From positions 207,992 through 271,991 of the forward strand of contig DIUY01000029.1 of assembly GCA_002422395.1 (NCBI GenBank): a stretch of DNA of 64,000 bases, read 5' to 3'. Each line of letters starts with the position of its first letter. The first letter of the stretch is position 1. The DNA comes from Methylococcaceae bacterium UBA6146. GTDB taxonomy: Bacteria > Pseudomonadota > Gammaproteobacteria > Methylococcales > Methylomonadaceae. The notes beneath the pieces were generated by a model. The model made no database searches. It was not told where the DNA came from and saw only the letters and a list, made by a program, of their open reading frames with translations. The translations under genes were made by a program, and so were the position numbers. Positions 37,567 through 45,932 of the stretch are shown piece by piece.

Positions 37567-37662
37567 GTAATTATTCACCTCCCCCTTTGAAAAGGGGATT
37601 GAAGGGGATTTATTTAAAAAATCTCCCCTAACCCCTCTTTTTCAAAGCGGGGACTGAATAAC
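37567..37662. repeat. Palindromic dispersed repeat, copy 2
   Basis: A 96-bp near-identical direct copy of the repeat at 37018-37115, with the same two internal hairpins and the same GTAATTATTCACC start and GGGGACTGAATAAC end. It ends 57 bases before cas2. Confidence 0.8.
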
Positions 37663-37719
37663 TACGAAAGCGCTTAATCCAGCAAGTTATTTCTTGCCCG
37701 TTCCTCAAGGAGAAGCACA

Positions 37720-38004
37720 ATGTCCCCAACCAACGCATCGGCACTCTTAGTGGCCTATGACATCAGCGATAACCGCAAACGCCGCAATTTGTTCAACCAT
37801 CTTTCCGGTTATGGGATGCCGTTACAAGAATCATTGTTCTATTGCCAACTCAGCAGTGCCAAACAACGGCGGAAACTCAGCCGTGAATTAAACCAGTTGC
37901 CGCTGGAGGCCAATGACCGCCTGCATTGTTTTTTAATTGATGCGGACCAGACCGCCTTGCTGTCACCTTCCCCCTTAACTACCCAGCAATGGGTTGCCGA
38001 GTAA
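37720..38004 (+). CDS. cas2: CRISPR adaptation protein Cas2
   Basis: A 94-residue Cas2 ferredoxin-fold protein with the N-terminal strand ALLVAYDISDNRKRR, which carries the catalytic-site Asp, and the C-terminal LHCFLIDADQ strand. It forms the integrase with Cas1. AAGGAGA lies upstream of the ATG. cas1 follows directly. Unusually for gene order, cas2 precedes cas1; both point towards the array. Confidence 0.92.
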   Translation: MSPTNASALLVAYDISDNRKRRNLFNHLSGYGMPLQESLFYCQLSSAKQRRKLSRELNQLPLEANDRLHCFLIDADQTALLSPSPLTTQQWVAE

Positions 38005-38006
38005 AA

Positions 38007-38978
38007 ATGATGAACCACTTATACATTGATCATCCGGGCAGCCAAATTGGCGTGCGCCACAACCAACTGGTCGTCCGCAAAACCGACGGGCAAGAGCTGT
38101 GTTACCCGCTCCAACAAGTGCAACGCGTCACCGTCACCACCCAGGCGCACTTCAGCGGCGCCGCCATCAACGCGCTCTTTCACCAAGGCATTCCCACCGC
38201 CTTTTGTAGTGCCAGCGGTTATTTGCGCGGGCATCTGCAACCGGCCAGCAACGGGCATGGCCAAGTACAGCGGCGGGCGGCACAATATCACTTGATGCAG
38301 CAAGTCGCCACAGAACCACTGATGGCCAAAGGCTTGGTGGTGGCAAAAATCCGCAACCAACAGCGGGTGCTGGGCGATTGGGAACTCCCCCAGGCGGACG
38401 GCATGGCGATCTATGCCGAAAAGGCCGCACGGGCCCGCTCGCTGGAAACCTTACGCGGCTATGAAGGGCAGGCCGCCAAACATTATTTTGCCGGCTTGGC
38501 AGCCAAGTTGACGGCTACGCCTTTTGCGTTTCCAGGCCGCCAACGGCCTGCCACCGACCCCGTCAACGCCGTGCTGTCATTCGGTTACGCCCTGTTACAA
38601 AGTGAATTTGCGAGCGCCGTTGACCATTACGGCATGGACCGCTTTGCCGGGTTTTTCCATGCCAGTGACGGTAGCCAACCCGCCTTGATCTTGGACTTGA
38701 TGGAACCGTTCCGCCCGCTCGCCGACCGCTTGGCCGTGCGCCTGCTAAGCACCCAATTAAAGCCCACGGATTTTGTCCTGAACAATGGCCAATGCCGTCT
38801 GCAAGACGGCTCCCGAGGCCACTACCTGAAAGCGTGGGAACAGTTGATGCAACAGGTTAAACTATGGGGCGGTGAGCAAAGCAGTTATCGGCACTTGATT
38901 GGCCGGCATACCGGACAATGGGCCCAGTATCTGGATGGCCACGCCGCCGAACCCCGTTGGTGGCGGTTAAGCGGCTAG
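38007..38978 (+). CDS. cas1: CRISPR integrase Cas1
   Basis: A 323-residue Cas1. The metal-binding residues are visible: Glu in RGYEGQAAKHYF, His in GFFHASDG and Asp/Glu in LILDLMEPFRP. The start is taken as one of the ATG pair at 38007-38012, two bases after cas2; a frame opening at 37989 would overlap cas2 and lacks conservation. It is the gene next to the array leader, as expected for a working adaptation module. Catalytic residues are intact. Confidence 0.93.
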   Translation: MMNHLYIDHPGSQIGVRHNQLVVRKTDGQELCYPLQQVQRVTVTTQAHFSGAAINALFHQGIPTAFCSASGYLRGHLQPASNGHGQVQRRAAQYHLMQQVATEPLMAKGLVVAKIRNQQRVLGDWELPQADGMAIYAEKAARARSLETLRGYEGQAAKHYFAGLAAKLTATPFAFPGRQRPATDPVNAVLSFGYALLQSEFASAVDHYGMDRFAGFFHASDGSQPALILDLMEPFRPLADRLAVRLLSTQLKPTDFVLNNGQCRLQDGSRGHYLKAWEQLMQQVKLWGGEQSSYRHLIGRHTGQWAQYLDGHAAEPRWWRLSG

Positions 38979-39180
38979 CTGAGGAAGCTAACGCCGTAGG
39001 TTAGCGGCCTGACATTAAGCCAGAAAAATTAACCTTGTCTTCCTCAGCCTACTGCCGCGCGGCTTTGGAGTTGTTTACCGGCGTTTTACATGACAAAATA
39101 GCACTTATCCGGCACCCTATCCGGCTTCTCCTCAAAGGCTTCTCCCCATCCCTTAACGGGCTTGGTCTGCGGCGGGGGGT
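38979..39180 (+). promoter_or_regulatory. Probable CRISPR leader
   Basis: 202 bases between cas1 and the first repeat. An inverted repeat (GCTGAGGAAG at 38978 and CTTCCTCAGC at 39039) sits just after the cas1 stop and may end the cas1 transcript. The remainder, AT-rich around 39085-39110 then GC-rich, would hold the array promoter. Orientation is inferred from cas1 position and the repeat hairpin. Confidence 0.6.
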
Positions 39181-41885
39181 GCCGGATAACACCGCCCGCT
39201 AAAAGGGCTTTGTGACTCAGATGGGGTTGGGTCGCCGGACGGGTGATTGTGGCCGGATAACACCGCCCGCTAAAAGGGCTTTGTGACCAGCCGATTCAAA
39301 AGCGGCTTTTTTTGCGTCTTGATGCCGGATAACACCGCCCGCTAAAAGGGCTTTGTGACCTGAAAGTAAACACCGTGCCGCCATTCATCGTAAGAGCCGG
39401 ATAACACCGCCCGCTAAAAGGGCTTTGTGACTACCACTCCCACCTTCAAGTTTATCCAGGCGTATTGCCGGATAACACCGCCCGCTAAAAGGGCTTTGTG
39501 ACCCCAATAATCGTCTGCTTCTCTGATGCAGGTGAATGGCCGGATAACACCGCCCGCTAAAAGGGCTTTGTGACGATAACGCCCCGTTGATGTGGTGCAG
39601 CCCAAGTTTTGCCGGATAACACCGCCCGCTAAAAGGGCTTTGTGACGCTCTTAGCGAGCTGCCGGCTTGTGTTTGACTTGATGCCGGATAACACCGCCCG
39701 CTAAAAGGGCTTTGTGACGTCGATAGGTACTAAGCTGCTGTCTTGAGCTAAGACAGCCGGATAACACCGCCCGCTAAAAGGGCTTTGTGACTTGCCCGCG
39801 CCGGTGGCATTAAGCGCTAGTTTAAATGCCGGATAACACCGCCCGCTAAAAGGGCTTTGTGACTTCCGTACTCCTGTTCCTGTTCGTTCGCCTCCACCTG
39901 CCGGATAACACCGCCCGCTAAAAGGGCTTTGTGACTAAATGCAGTTGGACAGCTGAAGGTGATACTTTATGCCGGATAACACCGCCCGCTAAAAGGGCTT
40001 TGTGACTCCTTGAAAAATTTTCCAAGTGCCACTCCTCCTCTATCGCCGGATAACACCGCCCGCTAAAAGGGCTTTGTGACTATAAAGCTCGGTCAACTCA
40101 TCCCATGCAGAGACCATGCCGGATAACACCGCCCGCTAAAAGGGCTTTGTGACTTGCTGGAAAAGTTACAGAAAGAACCGACGAAGGTAGGCCGGATAAC
40201 ACCGCCCGCTAAAAGGGCTTTGTGACCCCAGATTGTCGCGGCTCCCGGAATCGACTAGCTCAGCCGGATAACACCGCCCGCTAAAAGGGCTTTGTGACAA
40301 CAATTCGTCAGCATGATTTTGAGGGGGATGAATAGCCGGATAACACCGCCCGCTAAAAGGGCTTTGTGACCGAACTCCGAGGATTGATGGGTAATTGATA
40401 ATCCAGGCCGGATAACACCGCCCGCTAAAAGGGCTTTGTGACAGCGATAAATCTTTCAGTAGTGCGGTCTGGGAGCCGGATAACACCGCCCGCTAAAAGG
40501 GCTTTGTGACCTCAAACATCGCATAACAACAATGCAGCCCTATGCCTGCCGGATAACACCGCCCGCTAAAAGGGCTTTGTGACGTATATCTAGCTGAACG
40601 GTCGTTACATTCTTGTTCTAGCCGGATAACACCGCCCGCTAAAAGGGCTTTGTGACTTTGGCCGCCTAGTGTCATGATGGTGTCGTCAGCTTCGCCGGAT
40701 AACACCGCCCGCTAAAAGGGCTTTGTGACTACAATGAAAATCTTTTAAAGAAAACTGGTAGGAGGGCCGGATAACACCGCCCGCTAAAAGGGCTTTGTGA
40801 CTCTGAAGTAAGGCTATACCTGCCGTATGAAGTCCAGGCCGGATAACACCGCCCGCTAAAAGGGCTTTGTGACCACGAAGTCACCTACATACATACTGGC
40901 AAGTAACGCTGCCGGATAACACCGCCCGCTAAAAGGGCTTTGTGACATCCCAGCTTCTGGTATCCTGCCAAAGCTGGTAGCTGCCGGATAACACCGCCCG
41001 CTAAAAGGGCTTTGTGACCTATATGCTTCATAACTCCAACCCCATCTCAATTATCGCCGGATAACACCGCCCGCTAAAAGGGCTTTGTGACTCTGTTATA
41101 TAAGAACTCATGTTAGAATTAATTAGCTGCCGGATAACACCGCCCGCTAAAAGGGCTTTGTGACCCGCTTGCCGCCTCCTTGCCATAATTGCCAAAAATA
41201 GCCGGATAACACCGCCCGCTAAAAGGGCTTTGTGACAGCGACAATCGGGGTCATTGGGCCGTCGCAGTGATGCCGGATAACACCGCCCGCTAAAAGGGCT
41301 TTGTGACTTCTATCGGTTGCCCGTAACGCTCTAACGCAAGCGTGCCGGATAACACCGCCCGCTAAAAGGGCTTTGTGACTACACACCCATCTGCCAATGG
41401 TGGGGACCTTTTTGGGCCGGATAACACCGCCCGCTAAAAGGGCTTTGTGACAAAGTTTGAGTAAACCCTTTTGCTCACCCGCTGTTAAGCCGGATAACAC
41501 CGCCCGCTAAAAGGGCTTTGTGACTGTGAAGCCTCTTCGCGGATAAATTCGATCTCGGTGGCCGGATAACACCGCCCGCTAAAAGGGCTTTGTGACAACG
41601 ACTCCCCCGCCTCGACGCCAGGACGCGTTATGGCCGGATAACACCGCCCGCTAAAAGGGCTTTGTGACAAGATTTCTAAGTTCTTTTGAAACTTCCGAAC
41701 TGAAGCCGGATAACACCGCCCGCTAAAAGGGCTTTGTGACAATCATCTTCATGTCCTGAATCGTCTTAATCGCCGCGGCCGGATAACACCGCCCGCTAAA
41801 AGGGCTTTGTGACCCCAATTTGTTGCTTTTTTCATGTCCTCCCAATACAGCCGGATAACACCGCCCGCTAAAAGGGCTTTGTGAC
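39181..41885 (+). CRISPR. CRISPR array, 38 repeats and 37 spacers
   Basis: I counted 38 copies of a 36-bp repeat that starts GCCGGATAAC and ends TTTGTGAC, apparently identical throughout. Spacers are 32-38 bp, mostly 36-37. The repeat contains the hairpin GCCC-GCTAAAA-GGGC. In the plus orientation exactly eight bases (TTTGTGAC) follow the stem, matching the usual 8-nt crRNA 5' handle left by Cas6, and cas1 lies on that side, so transcription is taken as left to right. Because repeat plus spacer is often 72 bp, long chance reading frames run through the array on the minus strand. Confidence 0.98.
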
Positions 41886-42077
41886 AGCTTATCGTATGTT
41901 AGGCGGTCTGGTCACGGGTCTGTTGGGCTTGGGTTGTCCGGGTCGTAAGCCAGTGGCGGCGGAAAGGCCGCAGTTGATTCAGCCTGTTTTTCTTGAGTGT
42001 TGGTTTTGTTGCCCTTGTGCAACCTGCGGATTACCGTAACGTTGGGTGTTTCTGGTGTATTGCGCTACAATCCGAAA

Positions 42078-42320
42078 ATGGAATTTGAAATTATTGGCGA
42101 CATCAGGCATCCCGAAACTTTTGCTCGTGGCTCAGGCATTAGGGAGTTACCGAGGCTTCGTAAAATTCATGGGCAGGGTTTGTGGCGTAAGCGTAAGGGC
42201 TTTGCCACAGTACGTTTGCAAGATGGAACGCTCCGCGAAGCAGAAATTCATTGGTATGAAGCATCGGCTATTGGCAAACGGGAATTTAAAATCAAACGTT
42301 ATATTGACATACAACCATGA
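42078..42320 (+). CDS. Small protein of a toxin-antitoxin-like pair, upstream member
   Basis: An 80-residue basic protein (MEFEIIGDIRHPETFARGSG..., WRKRKGFATVRLQDG..., EIHWYEASAIGKREFKIKRY). Proteins of this type recur as a small unnamed pair with the next gene in cyanobacteria and proteobacteria; the pair looks toxin-antitoxin-like but I know of no proven function. The gene lies between the 38th CRISPR repeat and an isolated 39th repeat. The ATG at 42078 is preferred to a longer frame opening at 41997. Confidence 0.65.
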   Translation: MEFEIIGDIRHPETFARGSGIRELPRLRKIHGQGLWRKRKGFATVRLQDGTLREAEIHWYEASAIGKREFKIKRYIDIQP

Positions 42321-42541
42321 ACAAACACGAATTCGCAATCTGTATCAATAACCGTGGTTATGAGGTTTCACTGGAAACCCGCAAGCTCTATGAAATTTTG
42401 GCGGATGCTGATGCGGAAAAACACCACCAAATCCGAGTGATTGATGAATCTGGCGAGGATTATTTGTATCCGGCATCTTTATTTGATCGTATTACCCTTC
42501 CTGCTCAAGTTATCGAGCATGTTTTTCATGCACAAGTCTAA
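42317..42541 (+). CDS. Small protein of a toxin-antitoxin-like pair, downstream member
   Basis: A 74-residue acidic protein (TRKLYEILADADAEKHHQIRVIDESGEDYLYPASLF) that overlaps the upstream small gene by four bases (ATGA). The segment IRVIDESGEDYLYP is typical of the second protein of this recurring pair. A basic plus acidic pair with coupled translation fits a toxin-antitoxin arrangement, but this is inference. Confidence 0.65.
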   Translation: MNKHEFAICINNRGYEVSLETRKLYEILADADAEKHHQIRVIDESGEDYLYPASLFDRITLPAQVIEHVFHAQV

Positions 42542-42727
42542 GCTGTCATCTTGTTTGCTAAATCGTTTTGTCCAGCAATAGTTAAGCATTTGTGGTCATG
42601 GCTTAGCCCAACAAGTCGGTCAAAGGGACGCGCCGCCCGTTGGCGGTTTTGAAGGTTTGGTTTTTATCAAGGTTCGGCGGCTTCGCTAAAACCCGCAGAG
42701 GCGGCGCGCCTGCCGTAACGATAAATG

Positions 42728-42763
42728 GCCGGATAACACCGCCCGCTAAAAGGGCTTTGTGAC
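42728..42763 (+). repeat. Solitary CRISPR repeat (39th copy)
   Basis: An exact 36-bp copy of the array repeat, same strand, 842 bases after the end of the 38th repeat. The intervening DNA holds the two small genes. It looks like the last repeat of an array split by an insertion. Confidence 0.92.
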
Positions 42764-42779
42764 TAAATTACATAATTTC

Positions 42780-42802
42780 TGGCAGGTTTTTGAAACCTGC
42801 CA
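42780..42802. terminator. Hairpin after the last CRISPR repeat
   Basis: TGGCAGGTTT pairs with AAACCTGCCA around a three-base loop, 17 bases after the solitary repeat. It could terminate array transcription; only a weak T run follows. Confidence 0.5.
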
Positions 42803-42839
42803 AATCTCTTGGCTGTTGGCCGCCACAGTCCGATAAATT

Positions 42840-42906
42840 CCCTTGCCTGAAAATTAATTTTTTAAAACTCCCCTGCATTGTGCGTAAGGTTAATAAGGCA
42901 TTTAAT
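42840..42906 (+). promoter_or_regulatory. Duplicated upstream element, copy 1
   Basis: 67 bp starting CCCTTGCCTGAAAATTA and ending GGTTAATAAGGCATTTAAT, 56 bases before the ATG of the membrane protein gene. A copy with about five mismatches lies at 43373-43439. Its placement before two genes suggests a shared promoter or operator. Confidence 0.6.
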
Positions 42907-42961
42907 GTGCTAAAAAGGCTTTTTGGCCAGCGATACGGATCAATAACGGGGGATTAACATT

Positions 42962-43363
42962 ATGGCGTTTTGGCGTGAACTTGAAACGGTTGTTTATCGG
43001 AGCCTGAAAAAATCACTTGGGTTACCGGCAGGTGCAAACGCAAATGCAGTGCCGGAGTCACTAACGGACAAACTCATTATGATAATCAGCATTCTGGTAA
43101 TTTTTAGCTTTGCTATTGTCCAGTTAACCGCTGGTTTTGCCGGTATTGCCCAGGCGTTTGGCCCATTTTGGGCATGGGTGGTGGTGATAGCCTGCGTGGG
43201 GCTTCGTTTTCTGTTGCCCATCATCACCATCAGTTATTTCTATGGTGCGATAAATGTCTGGGGATGGCACTGGACGTTAGCCGCGTTTTGTTTTGCGGTC
43301 TCTGTTTTATTTACGATTATCATGTTTTCACGCTTTGTTGCACAGGATGCCAACAAAAAATAG
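42962..43363 (+). CDS. Small membrane protein with three spans
   Basis: A 133-residue protein with three or so hydrophobic segments (IMIISILVIFSFAIVQLTAGFA; FWAWVVVIACVGLRFLLPIITISYF; WTLAAFCFAVSVLFTIIMF) and a short charged N-terminus (FWRELETVVYRSLKKSLG). No family recognised. A GGGG-containing ribosome-binding region precedes the ATG. It is preceded by the same 67-bp element as the sigma/CHAT operon, so the two are probably co-regulated, and it could be the membrane arm of that system. Confidence 0.7.
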   Translation: MAFWRELETVVYRSLKKSLGLPAGANANAVPESLTDKLIMIISILVIFSFAIVQLTAGFAGIAQAFGPFWAWVVVIACVGLRFLLPIITISYFYGAINVWGWHWTLAAFCFAVSVLFTIIMFSRFVAQDANKK

Positions 43364-43372
43364 CCGCATTTC

Positions 43373-43439
43373 CCCTTGCCTGAAAATTAGTTTTTTAAAA
43401 CACCCCGGCACGGTGCGTAAGGTTAATAAGGCATTTAAT
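43373..43439 (+). promoter_or_regulatory. Duplicated upstream element, copy 2
   Basis: Second copy of the 67-bp element, beginning ten bases after the stop of the membrane protein gene and 60 bases before the first gene of the sigma/CHAT operon. The most conserved part is GTGCGTAAGGTTAATAAGG and the following CATTTAAT. It may be a promoter read by the operon's own sigma-like factor; equally, it could be a duplication scar. Confidence 0.6.
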
Positions 43440-43498
43440 TTGACGTAAGCCCGAACCATGCACTAGGCTTGGCGGCTTTTCCATGAGGGAGCCTTTCC

Positions 43499-43888
43499 AT
43501 GTTCAGACACAAACCACGTCCTGTTACGGGCATCACGCCACCGCTTGAGCCTATTGATGGCTTCTTTTTTGCCCCACAGCAGCAGGCGTTGGCATTTGGG
43601 GCCAATCGTGCGGTGCCGGTCAGCCGCCGCCCCGCCTTGTCGGTCAAACGTCGGGACGGATTTGTGGCCGTACTGCCCGCCACCAGCAAAGCTACAAGCC
43701 ATGACTCTGGGCAATTTTTCGCACTTAGCAAGGAGGATGTGCGTTGGGTAAAACCCGAATCGCGGGCGACTTTTTTATATTACCGGTACGAAACGGTTGC
43801 GCTTACGGCATTAGGTGAAAAGATTGGCGTAGTTGCCCAAGATGCCCGAATGAATATCGCCCGTTGGCTACACCGTGTTAACGGCTAA
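43499..43888 (+). CDS. Small basic protein heading the sigma/CHAT operon
   Basis: A 129-residue basic protein. VAVLPATSK in the middle and the C-terminal YETVALTALGEKIGVVAQDA segment are weakly reminiscent of the MazF/PemK barrel fold, but the active-site pattern is not clear and I would not call it a toxin. It is ten bases before the sigma-like gene and is the first gene of the operon behind the duplicated upstream element. Confidence 0.65.
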   Translation: MFRHKPRPVTGITPPLEPIDGFFFAPQQQALAFGANRAVPVSRRPALSVKRRDGFVAVLPATSKATSHDSGQFFALSKEDVRWVKPESRATFLYYRYETVALTALGEKIGVVAQDARMNIARWLHRVNG

Positions 43889-43898
43889 AGGATAGATC

Positions 43899-44675
43899 AT
43901 GACTAAAACAATTATTTCTGATGCGCGTTTAACGGCGCTATGGAACCGTCGCAGTGAGTTGAACGCGGCGGAATGGACAGAGTTGTACGGGATCGTTTGG
44001 GAAATATTGCACCAGCGTTATAAAAAACCGCCTTTTAAAATGCTCTCTGATGAGTTGGATGATTATGTACAGGTTTTTTTTATGGACAAGGTGATGCGGA
44101 CCGCTGGAAATGCCCTCGAAGACCGGGAGGTGTCGCGTAATAATTTAGTGGGTTTTTTTAATAACCATCTAAAAGATCAACTAAAAAAAGAAAAACGGCA
44201 ACCTGACCATCTTAAAAATGAAGCCAATCCATCATTAGATGAGGATGATGCAGAGTCTCCCCAGCATTTTGGAGATGGCCGGGAATTTAATTTTTCGCCG
44301 GATGAGGTTGAGGAAACCTTGGCGCACCATCATTTGACCCGTGGCCAGTTGACGGATTCGGCACGGAATTTTTTTGACCGTTTACAGGAGTGGCAGCAGC
44401 AGGTGTTAAGCCACCATTTGTGCAGCGAAGGTGAATACGCGCTGCCGTTGTCGCAATTACAGGAACGCTATCCTAAAACCGCAACTTATTACAAAGTGAA
44501 GCAATTAGGCATCATCCACTCTTTACGGACGTTGCCGGAAGATTACGAAAAAACCGAAATTGGCCGCTGGTTTACTAAGCAGTTAAATCTGAAGCTGGAT
44601 TTGGATAATTACGCCCTGTTGCTGATTGCCTTGCAGGTGTTGTGTGCGGTGGCGTTGCAGGCTTTGGACGCTTAA
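43899..44675 (+). CDS. Sigma-70-like transcription factor
   Basis: A 258-residue protein with sigma-like architecture. Residues about 45-105 (LDDYVQVFFMDKVMR... NNLVGFFNNHLKDQLKKEKR) resemble region 2, which binds polymerase and the -10 element. An acidic linker follows (PSLDEDDAESPQ), then a helix-turn-helix-like segment at about 185-210 (LPLSQLQERYPKTATYYKVKQLG) in the place of region 4. The C-terminal 40 residues are hydrophobic (LDNYALLLIALQVLCAVALQAL), perhaps a membrane or partner contact. It is divergent from standard ECF factors. Being in the CHAT operon, its activity may be controlled by proteolysis of a partner. Confidence 0.65.
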   Translation: MTKTIISDARLTALWNRRSELNAAEWTELYGIVWEILHQRYKKPPFKMLSDELDDYVQVFFMDKVMRTAGNALEDREVSRNNLVGFFNNHLKDQLKKEKRQPDHLKNEANPSLDEDDAESPQHFGDGREFNFSPDEVEETLAHHHLTRGQLTDSARNFFDRLQEWQQQVLSHHLCSEGEYALPLSQLQERYPKTATYYKVKQLGIIHSLRTLPEDYEKTEIGRWFTKQLNLKLDLDNYALLLIALQVLCAVALQALDA

Positions 44676-44711
44676 CCCGTCCGTAAATAATGATTTTTAA
44701 GGAATAGCACC

Positions 44712-45932
44712 ATGTCTACCGTTACCCTTTTTCCACCTTTGGCACAAATCGAGCAGCGCTTGTTTGCCGTGCCAGACGATTTGTTGCTACGTCTGGCAAC
44801 AGATGACCTTGCTGTGCCTGAACCGTTACGCCAGGCGGCGTTGGCGGATCAGGAAGTTTTGCAACAAATTGCCGCCTTGCGCGAAGCTGCGGCTGAGGTC
44901 TGGCCTATTGATGCCGAAACTGAAATTGATGGGGCGGAGCCGCCCGCGTTCATTAAGTTATTGATTGAACATAAGGTGGCCGCTTCTTTAGCGGATTTTG
45001 GGCCATTTCCTGAGGCGGGACAGCTTGTGCAGTTATCGCAACCCCCGACCCCGCCGGGCATGGGCTCTGATTTGCAATTTGCCGCGCCCTTAGTGGTGTT
45101 GTTGGCTAACCAAAATCCTGCCACACAAGTGTGGCATGGTTGGTTGGTGGCACAGGAAGTGCAATATGCCAGTTACTGGGATTTTCTGTTACAGCCGGAA
45201 GACGAGCCGTTTGACCCTTTATGCGGTTTGGTGCAGATTTGGAATCCCGTTCAACTTTATTTGTCGGGCGATGTTAAGGCGAAAGCCATAGGCCGCTTGA
45301 GCCAGGCCAGAATGCGGGCAGTGAATGCGCTGGCAGTGGATTATGTATTGGACGATTCTGTTTTACCGCACCCACGGCCCGGCTTTATCGCCTTGCGTTC
45401 GGTGGGTGATGGCTGGGCAGCGGTGACTGGCACCCCTTTGGGTAATGGCGATGACCCACGCCACGCTTACCAGCAATGCTATCACCAGGTGGCGACGCTG
45501 CTGAATGAACCGGTACTGGCTTGGCAGGCGGACACCCTGCCAACAATGGCTGATGTTTTATCTGCTTTGTACGATGTGCTTGCAGCGGCCTGGTTTAAGA
45601 CGACAGGTAATGTAGTCCGGCCTCTGGAGCCAGTGGCCCATGCGATGAGCGGCCAGTCCGACGAAAATATCGTGATACTGGAGTTACAGGAAGATCTGCA
45701 TTTAACGTTAATGCACGCCGATGGGCACATTGACCTTACCTTGGTTTATCAGGGTAACGAGCATTTGAACGTTATCGTTATTGACGACGGCGAGCAAGCC
45801 CGTTCTGCAATTTTGAAGGCGGGTTTGCCGCCTTTGGATTACCGTGGCCTAGCGGTTAATGCCGACAACCACTTGCTGATCGAACTGGCCAGTGGCCATA
45901 AAATTAATTTGCCAGTGAGATTGGATTTTTGA
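44712..45932 (+). CDS. Unknown protein between sigma-like and CHAT genes
   Basis: A 406-residue acidic protein of unknown family. The N-terminal 75 residues are helical, then a proline-rich link (SQPPTPPGMGSDL), then a mixed domain with WHGWLVAQEVQYASYWDFLL and a strand-rich C-terminus (IVILELQEDLHLTLMHADGH). No enzyme motif is seen. It sits directly between the sigma-like factor and the CHAT protease and overlaps the latter by one base. By analogy with protease/sigma systems it is a candidate substrate or anti-sigma-like partner; that is inference. Confidence 0.75.
   Translation: MSTVTLFPPLAQIEQRLFAVPDDLLLRLATDDLAVPEPLRQAALADQEVLQQIAALREAAAEVWPIDAETEIDGAEPPAFIKLLIEHKVAASLADFGPFPEAGQLVQLSQPPTPPGMGSDLQFAAPLVVLLANQNPATQVWHGWLVAQEVQYASYWDFLLQPEDEPFDPLCGLVQIWNPVQLYLSGDVKAKAIGRLSQARMRAVNALAVDYVLDDSVLPHPRPGFIALRSVGDGWAAVTGTPLGNGDDPRHAYQQCYHQVATLLNEPVLAWQADTLPTMADVLSALYDVLAAAWFKTTGNVVRPLEPVAHAMSGQSDENIVILELQEDLHLTLMHADGHIDLTLVYQGNEHLNVIVIDDGEQARSAILKAGLPPLDYRGLAVNADNHLLIELASGHKINLPVRLDF

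Larger units (their letters stand above)
42542..42961. other. Gap with solitary repeat and upstream element
   Basis: 420 bases without a gene between the small-gene pair and the membrane protein gene. It holds GC-rich arms (CGCGCCGCCC near 42630 and GGCGGCGCG near 42702), the solitary CRISPR repeat, a hairpin, and the first copy of the 67-bp upstream element. No ORF in it is convincing. Confidence 0.6.

Noticed and set aside
39414..41742. Several minus-strand reading frames of 60-106 codons across the CRISPR array
   Set aside because: They are repeats of the same peptide made by the 36-bp repeat and spacers whose sum is a multiple of three; they are artefacts of the array.
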